IMG/VR virus record: IMGVR_UViG_3300025876_000067
Coordinates: 1 to 32,977 of that record
DNA length: 32,977 bases
Source of the DNA: a virus
Strand: one strand, 5' to 3'
The notes beneath the pieces were generated by a model, which saw only the letters and a list, made by a program, of their open reading frames with translations, ran no database searches and was not told where the DNA came from. A program made the translations under genes and the position numbers. This document shows, in pieces, positions 28,745-32,977 of the stretch (position 1 is the stretch's first letter; the number at the start of each line of letters is the position of its first letter).

Positions 28745-29680
28745 TTATGTAATGTTTATTTCTCCAAATGGGTTTATTTCACTGAAGTCAATAAAGTTAT
28801 TTCCTATAGATTCAAATTCTTCGTTATCTGCAAAGGCATCGTTTGTATCTATTGATGTGAATGAATCTTTATAAGAATCCGGTACGTTAGGATCTTTAAG
28901 AGCAATTGAATATGATGCTAGTGATCTCTCACCAATCAAGTTACCAACAATATCACTCGTTAAGCTAAACGATAGATTAGTGCCATCACTTGATTCAATA
29001 CCAACTACATCAACTTCTCCGTTTCGTACTTCGGCAATTTCGCCATTGATTATAACTTCTGGAGAACCACCTAAAGATTGCGCAATGTTTTCACCAACAA
29101 TAAACGAACCAGTTCCAGTTCCAAGATTGAACGTTGTTCGACTTGCATACTTTGTCTCAAAGGAATCAATCTCTTCAACTCCAGTATCAATTGCTTCATT
29201 ACCATATTCGAATAACTCACACGTAAGTTTATACGTCGGCATATTCTGCAGTTGATAGAACGGTGTATCTCCATCTACATATCTAATTTCGAATAGACCT
29301 TTTACAAGAGGTAGATAAATTAAATCCCCCTCGTTTGGACGAATAAGCTCATTCGGTTCATTGCCAAACTTACCAATCAGGTTGTTCCATCGCTTTCGCG
29401 ATAATACAAAGCTTATCTGATTTCTAACCTCTAAGCCAAATTTGCTTAACAAATTTCCATCACCTTCATAACCATCAACACTATCAACATACATTTCAAT
29501 CATGTATGCTTCACCGAACTTACTTAATGCATCTTCATTAAATACATAATCTTCATTAACTATAGTTCTTGGTATATAATACGCCTCATGACCATATATA
29601 CGAAGACTCTCTATGATAATATCTTCATAGAGATTCTGCTCGCTAGGAGTTCCATGTGAAAAATAAACATTTCTTGGCAT
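28745..29680 (-). CDS. gp14: Neck protein gp14
   Basis: gp14 with gp13 forms the neck between portal and tail. The 311-residue protein (T4: 256) opens NVYFSHGTPSEQNLYEDIII with ESLRIYGHEAYYIPRTIV, then FGEAYMIEMYVDSVDGYEG, LEVRNQISFVLSRKRW, RPNEGDLIYLPLVKGLFEI and MPTYKLTCELFEYGNE, all diagnostic of gp14. The C-terminal region after about 175 (TGTGSFIVGENI, EVRNGEVDVVGIES) is beta-rich and longer than in T4, as in marine relatives. It lies 6 bp after gp13 and 1 bp before gp15. Confidence 0.94.
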   Translation of the reverse strand: MPRNVYFSHGTPSEQNLYEDIIIESLRIYGHEAYYIPRTIVNEDYVFNEDALSKFGEAYMIEMYVDSVDGYEGDGNLLSKFGLEVRNQISFVLSRKRWNNLIGKFGNEPNELIRPNEGDLIYLPLVKGLFEIRYVDGDTPFYQLQNMPTYKLTCELFEYGNEAIDTGVEEIDSFETKYASRTTFNLGTGTGSFIVGENIAQSLGGSPEVIINGEIAEVRNGEVDVVGIESSDGTNLSFSLTSDIVGNLIGERSLASYSIALKDPNVPDSYKDSFTSIDTNDAFADNEEFESIGNNFIDFSEINPFGEINIT

Positions 29681-29686
29681 AATACA

Positions 29687-30427
29687 TTATCCAACAAAAA
29701 AGTCAGTTGGTTTCTCATAAGTTAACTGCATAGTTTCTTCAATCTTCTCAATATCTTGTACTGCATCATCATAGATCTGTCTACCATTAAGTGTAACACC
29801 ACCTGGCAATTGCATTCCTTCAAACTTAATAAGATTTAGTCCCCATTGCCGTTTAATAAGAGCAACAAGATATTTCTTTAAGAGCATATCATTATAAATT
29901 TCAGCATATTCATCGGGATCTAAAATTTCGTGCCCTTCAACAATAATGTAAATGCCTTCTTCTAAATCATTACCATCGATATAGACTCTATTTTGATGAC
30001 GAGAGAACGAAGATTTCTGACTCATCCCATTGATCTTAAGATCAATCATAGACATATACTGCTTCGTCATTGCATAATCAATAAGAACACCAGGATGGCG
30101 AAGATTATATAGATCATTTAAGTGCATTTGGTACTCAATCGAAAACATTCCTGATTGAGAAGTATTTGACCTAATTGGCCAAACAGTATTGACAAAAATC
30201 ATTGAGTCTGGAACTGTAACATAGCCATTAGTCACATCTTCAGAAGTAACTAAATGTTTACGATAGTTGCGTACAATAGAATCAGAGTGATACTCCTGAT
30301 AAAATTGCAAAGCTTCATCTAAACGATCCTCTAATTGATCTTCATCGACATTGATCTCAATAACTGGAGAACCGAGAGCTCTTAGAGCATACTCAATCAA
30401 CGTAGGTCTGGAATTTGGTTTAGGCAT
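29687..30427 (-). CDS. gp13: Neck protein gp13
   Basis: gp13 is the neck protein that binds the portal vertex after packaging. The 246-residue protein (T4: 309) has RPTLIEYALRALGSPVIEIN, VDEDQLEDRLDEALQFYQEY, HSDSIV, then PDSMIFVNTVWPI, YQMHLNDLYNL, LIDYAMTKQYMSMIDLKING and ALIKRQWGLNLIKFEGMQLPG in sections, matching gp13 across its length. A late box ends 5 nt before the ATG, predicting a leaderless mRNA; this promoter probably covers gp13 to gp17. The box overlaps the end of the upstream 114-aa gene. Confidence 0.94.
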   Translation of the reverse strand: MPKPNSRPTLIEYALRALGSPVIEINVDEDQLEDRLDEALQFYQEYHSDSIVRNYRKHLVTSEDVTNGYVTVPDSMIFVNTVWPIRSNTSQSGMFSIEYQMHLNDLYNLRHPGVLIDYAMTKQYMSMIDLKINGMSQKSSFSRHQNRVYIDGNDLEEGIYIIVEGHEILDPDEYAEIYNDMLLKKYLVALIKRQWGLNLIKFEGMQLPGGVTLNGRQIYDDAVQDIEKIEETMQLTYEKPTDFFVG

Positions 30428-30432
30428 GATTT

Positions 30433-30440
30433 TATTTATA
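30433..30440 (-). promoter_or_regulatory. Late promoter box of gp13
   Basis: Exact TATAAATA on the minus strand, 5 nt before the gp13 ATG, overlapping the last codons of the 114-aa gene. Predicted start is the A of ATG. It is the likely promoter of the neck and terminase genes. Confidence 0.82.
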
Positions 30441-30780
30441 AACCCTGTGTGACTCTAGGTGTTACGTCAACTTGTCCTTCAATCACGCGTGTTACAATTG
30501 GAGTAGCATCATCTGATAGAACTTCAATATCGTAAACATATCTTCCAGCTTTCAGTGCTCCAGTTTGTACAGCAGTTAAAGAAGCATTTAATGTTTTCTT
30601 TGTATTGTTTATGTAAATAGTAAAATCAACTGCATTCGTAGAAGTATATGTCTTACGCAATTGTCCTCTGTGTGTATAGTTAGATAAATCAGCCGCCCCC
30701 GCTGGGAAGGTTGCCGAAAGATCAACAACAAAGTTAAAATCTGAGCCTTGATCGATAAATATATTTGTGTAAGTTGCCAT
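30436..30780 (-). CDS. Small virion-associated beta-rich protein, unknown
   Basis: The 114-residue protein starts MATYTNIFIDQGSDFNFVVD and has SNYTHRGQLRKTYTSTNAVD, LTAVQTGALKAGRYVYDIEV and VTRVIEGQVDVTPRVT. The layout, a QGSDF start then an Ig-like beta sandwich with GRYVYDIEV and a closing EGQV-VTPRVT, recurs in small structural proteins beside the neck or fibre genes of marine T4-like phages. It may be a baseplate- or fibre-adaptor-type domain, but I cannot name it. A late-like box with one mismatch (TATAAATC) precedes it, and the fibre genes lie upstream. Confidence 0.7.
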   Translation of the reverse strand: MATYTNIFIDQGSDFNFVVDLSATFPAGAADLSNYTHRGQLRKTYTSTNAVDFTIYINNTKKTLNASLTAVQTGALKAGRYVYDIEVLSDDATPIVTRVIEGQVDVTPRVTQGL

Positions 30781-30789
30781 AAAATTGTT

Positions 30790-30797
30790 GATTTATA
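30790..30797 (-). promoter_or_regulatory. Variant late promoter box (TATAAATC)
   Basis: Seven of eight bases match TATAAATA, within TGTATAAATC on the minus strand, 9 nt before the 114-aa gene ATG. Position after a short intergenic gap fits a weak late promoter. Confidence 0.5.
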
Positions 30798-30808
30798 CAT
30801 TCCAAACA

Positions 30809-31126
30809 CTAGAATCTCATTTGGCAATGCTCCAGAGTGTCTGGCTGGCGGCAATTGATAATACCATTGCCACTAGGGAGAAAGACTGTTGCAGAAATGA
30901 GGTTGTTACCCTCCATTTTCTTTTCGTCGTAAATAGCTTGTGCCGCTGCTGCGTCTGCTGCATCCGCTGTAGAATATTGACTAGCTCTCCAAGCAGTAAC
31001 TGCTGTAGCTCTTTCTTGCTCGTCAGCATTCTCATCGTGTATCAAATCCTTTAGCTCTTGAGGCATTGGACTTGGCTGCGATAGCATCCAGACTGAGTCT
31101 TTTAAATGTAAGATTTTGTTTTCCAT
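30809..31126 (-). CDS. Fibre-linked small protein, unknown
   Basis: The 105-residue protein starts 1 bp after the beta-helix fibre stop and is probably translated with it. It begins MENKILHLKDSVWMLSQPSP, has an Ala/Glu-rich helical middle (ERATAVTAWRASQYSTADAA, DAAAAQAIYDEKK) and a C-terminal FLPSGNGIINCRQPDTLEHC. A small helical partner directly downstream of a fibre gene is often a fibre chaperone or tip protein, but no family match is visible. The overlapping frame 30817-31035 is a shadow. Confidence is for it being a gene. Confidence 0.6.
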   Translation of the reverse strand: MENKILHLKDSVWMLSQPSPMPQELKDLIHDENADEQERATAVTAWRASQYSTADAADAAAAQAIYDEKKMEGNNLISATVFLPSGNGIINCRQPDTLEHCQMRF

Positions 31127-31127
31127 A

Positions 31128-32690
31128 TTATCCTAGGTTTATTTCAGTAAAAGTGTCATCTAAGCAAAGTCTTACTTTGCCAGTCCCTGTCGCTGAGAAT
31201 CCAGAAAGACCAGTGCAACGCGAACGAATGACATTCCCGTAATTTATACAAGTAGTATTAATAGTTGAGTCAGTATTAGTTGCAAAAGAATTATTTTTAG
31301 CAGTGCAATTTTCAATTACTGCTCCCGCTTTAATTTCTGCTTGAGCACCAACCACATAGCTGGAAGCGAAAGAGCGAGATCCGCCTGTGCAATTTTTAGC
31401 AGTCCCAGCAAACACTGTTTTTGGTGCAACATTTCCCGAAGCAGGAGCAGATTTAACAAAACCAAAGGACTTGTCCCCACCTGTGCAGTTTTCGTATGTT
31501 GCTTCCATTTCAACTGCAGCATCTGTTTTTGTATTGTGTCCAAAAAATGATTCGTCCCCACCCTTACAGTTTTTATATGTGCCTTTAATACCCCGCCCAG
31601 CAAAAAAATCTATACTATTAGATGCACCCGCAAAAGCTCTAACTCCGCCACAAACGCAGTTTTCAGTTAATCCGCTTGCATCTTGTTGACCGAAAGATAA
31701 AGATCCTACTGCTGTGCAGTTTTTAATTGTGCCTCTATTAAATGACCCAACCAAACCGCCAAATCCTCTGTCTGTGCCTGTGCTGTGGCAATTATCGATG
31801 ATTCCGTCATTGTATAAATCTTCAAGAAACGGGTTGCCAGAACAGTTTTTAATTGTGCCAGTATTACCATTGCCAAGATGCACCCAATCATTCGTTGCAT
31901 TTACATTATCAACAGTTCCATAATTATCCTCAACATTAACAGTAGTTGCTGCATTTACGTTTTTAATTGTTCCGAAATTACCACCAGTGTCTGATTTGAA
32001 ATATGTGCCGCACGTTATATCTTTTATTGTGCCATTATTCTCATGATTATAAAAATTTGTTCCTGTTTTTATATCTTTAATTGTCGCAAGAGATGTAACT
32101 CGATAAACATGAAAGGAACTAGTTGTTGTTATGTTTTCAATATTTCCCTCTGCAATATTTAAGAAAAAACTATTGCAAGTAAAATTTTTGTATGTTGCTG
32201 TTGTTGAAAGAAAAAATGTATTGTCAATAATAGAGCCAAGGGTTGGATTCCCAATGCCAATAATATTTACTGCTGGATCAAAGTTATCAAATTCTACATT
32301 TTCATAAGTTCCAGCCATCACAATTAACGTTTTGGTGTTGCCCGTCAATAAAGCTGCTTCGTCATACTTATCTTGGATGTTGTCGCCATCGTTGCAGATA
32401 ACAACAGAATCAGTGTTGTGTGCCGATGCCGATTGATCTGCCTTTAAATCAATGCTATCTGTTATAGTTGTTATAAAGGATGCATCATCACCAATTGCCG
32501 CAGCTAACTCATTGAATGTATCAAGAGTTTCAGGTGCCAAATCAGTTAAAGCAGCAATTGCGCTATCAACCTCAGTCTTAGTATACGTTGTATCTTGATT
32601 TGACTTTAAATCTAGAGCAGCTTGTTGTGCGGTTGAAACTGGCTTATCGGCGTCGCTTGTATTATCTACGTTAAAAATTGCTATTTTCAT
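31128..32690 (-). CDS. Tail fibre or tailspike with right-handed beta-helix
   Basis: The 520-residue protein has an N-terminal fibre segment (AQQAALDLKSNQDTTYTKTE, VDSAIAALTDLAPETLDTFN, ELAAAIGDDASFITTI) shared by many phage tail fibres. From about 95 it turns into a pectate-lyase-like entry (IQDKYDEAALLTGNTK, LIVMAGTYENVEF) and a long repeat region with about ten GTIKNC / YENCTGG units (for example GTIKNCSG, IIDNCHS, GTIKNCTA, TYKNCKGG, AKNCTGG). This is a right-handed beta-helix with Asn-Cys ladders. No catalytic acid pair can be identified, so binding or depolymerase activity are both open. A late box lies 8 nt before the ATG. It could be the receptor-binding protein of the phage. Confidence 0.78.
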   Translation of the reverse strand: MKIAIFNVDNTSDADKPVSTAQQAALDLKSNQDTTYTKTEVDSAIAALTDLAPETLDTFNELAAAIGDDASFITTITDSIDLKADQSASAHNTDSVVICNDGDNIQDKYDEAALLTGNTKTLIVMAGTYENVEFDNFDPAVNIIGIGNPTLGSIIDNTFFLSTTATYKNFTCNSFFLNIAEGNIENITTTSSFHVYRVTSLATIKDIKTGTNFYNHENNGTIKDITCGTYFKSDTGGNFGTIKNVNAATTVNVEDNYGTVDNVNATNDWVHLGNGNTGTIKNCSGNPFLEDLYNDGIIDNCHSTGTDRGFGGLVGSFNRGTIKNCTAVGSLSFGQQDASGLTENCVCGGVRAFAGASNSIDFFAGRGIKGTYKNCKGGDESFFGHNTKTDAAVEMEATYENCTGGDKSFGFVKSAPASGNVAPKTVFAGTAKNCTGGSRSFASSYVVGAQAEIKAGAVIENCTAKNNSFATNTDSTINTTCINYGNVIRSRCTGLSGFSATGTGKVRLCLDDTFTEINLG

Positions 32691-32698
32691 ATTATATG

Positions 32699-32706
32699 TA
32701 TTTATA
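32699..32706 (-). promoter_or_regulatory. Late promoter box of the beta-helix fibre
   Basis: Exact TATAAATA within TTGTATAAATAC on the minus strand, 8 nt before the fibre ATG, so the leader is about 3 nt. A second box lies 43 bp upstream. Confidence 0.78.
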
Positions 32707-32741
32707 CAAGTTAAGTTTTATTGTTCTTGGCATAGTACTAG

Positions 32742-32749
32742 TATTTATA
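32742..32749 (-). promoter_or_regulatory. Second, upstream late promoter box
   Basis: Exact TATAAATA within TTGTATAAATAC on the minus strand, overlapping the stop of the 76-aa gene. Between it and the second box lies a 13-codon open frame (MPRTIKLNLYKYI) beginning 8 nt after the box. The two boxes share 12 identical bases. Confidence 0.65.
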
Positions 32750-32975
32750 CAAATTCGTCGTGATCAATATCTTCTAAAGTCAATCCTTCTTGTTCGATAA
32801 ACTCTAATACTTCTGCTTCAGTATCAGCAACAAAGAGATGATGAACTGTCATAGCATTAACATAACCTTGCATAATTTCTTCGTGTATCTTAGTCACATT
32901 ATTGTATATAACACCATACTCACCTTCTTGTATAATGATATTATTAATTGATTCGTGGTGTAAAGTGTGTGACAT
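32745..32975 (-). CDS. Small acidic protein at the right edge, unknown
   Basis: The 76-residue protein starts at an ATG two bases from the window edge, so an earlier start outside the window is possible. It reads MSHTLHHESINNIIIQEGEY, GVIYNNVTKIHEEIMQGYVN, AMTVHHLFVADTEAEVLEFI and ends EQEGLTLEDIDHDEFV. It is acidic and His-rich near the start, with an alpha/beta pattern and no recognised motif. It is followed by two late boxes. I do not recognise the family. Confidence 0.6.
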   Translation of the reverse strand: MSHTLHHESINNIIIQEGEYGVIYNNVTKIHEEIMQGYVNAMTVHHLFVADTEAEVLEFIEQEGLTLEDIDHDEFV

Positions 32976-32977
32976 AT

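Noticed and set aside
1-32977. tRNA genes, integrase or attachment sites
   Set aside because: I found no cloverleaf-like segments, no integrase and no direct-repeat attachment pair; the gaps are too short for tRNAs except 11175-11313, which shows none.

Overview
The window is a stretch of a T4-like (Caudoviricetes, myovirus-type) bacteriophage genome. It is AT-rich, gene-dense and reads almost entirely on the minus strand. Recognition rests on a run of T4 core genes in a familiar order. Read in the direction of transcription (right to left) they are gp13, gp14, gp15, gp16, gp17, gp18, gp19, gp20, gp67, gp21, gp22, gp23, uvsY, uvsW, gp55, gp47, gp46, gp45, gp44, gp62 and regA. This order, plus a CobS-like AAA+ gene, resembles marine T4-like phages (cyanophage and pelagiphage relatives). 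That placement is inference, and no photosynthesis gene or other host marker is present to name a host.

Layout from the right end: 32975-30436 holds a small unknown gene, a cysteine/asparagine-rich beta-helix fibre and two small companions. 30427-21124 holds neck, tail completion, terminase, sheath, tube and portal genes. 21112-17698 is an accessory island between portal and prohead core, with a collagen-like fibre, a PKD plus BspA-type leucine-rich-repeat protein and a small unknown. 17658-13721 holds prohead core gp67, protease gp21, scaffold gp22, capsid gp23 and a tail-tube-like protein where marine relatives carry gp3. 13694-7324 holds recombination (uvsY, uvsW, gp46, gp47), the late sigma factor gp55 and small unknowns. 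7207-3714 holds a CobT-like HExxH/VWA protein and a CobS-like AAA+ ATPase. 3613-1 holds a DUF5664 nucleotide hydrolase-like protein, sliding clamp, clamp loader with an embedded DUF2061 membrane protein, regA and a truncated DUF1353 gene.

Two promoter classes can be read. Early promoters are sigma70-like (TTTACA or TTTACT, 17 bp, TATAAT) upstream of gp44, gp45, gp55, cobS and cobT. Late promoters carry the T4 box TATAAATA upstream of many structural genes. gp55, the factor that should recognise the late box, is itself under an early promoter, and gp45, gp44 and gp62 form the clamp system that activates late transcription in T4. Several terminators sit directly against promoters (after gp19, after gp23, after the 85-aa gene before gp44).

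The most unusual features are these. In both promoter classes the promoter often lies so close to the ATG that the mRNA should be leaderless: exactly 7 nt after TATAAT for gp44, gp45 and gp55, and 5-6 nt after TATAAATA for gp13, gp20, gp67 and the gp3-position gene. A perfect 16-bp inverted repeat sits 2 nt before the first regA ATG, with a late box at its 5' arm, resembling the hairpin switch of T4 lysozyme gene e. The CobS/CobT-like pair carries a shared 28-bp promoter repeat. One strong sigma70-type promoter points against all genes of the window.
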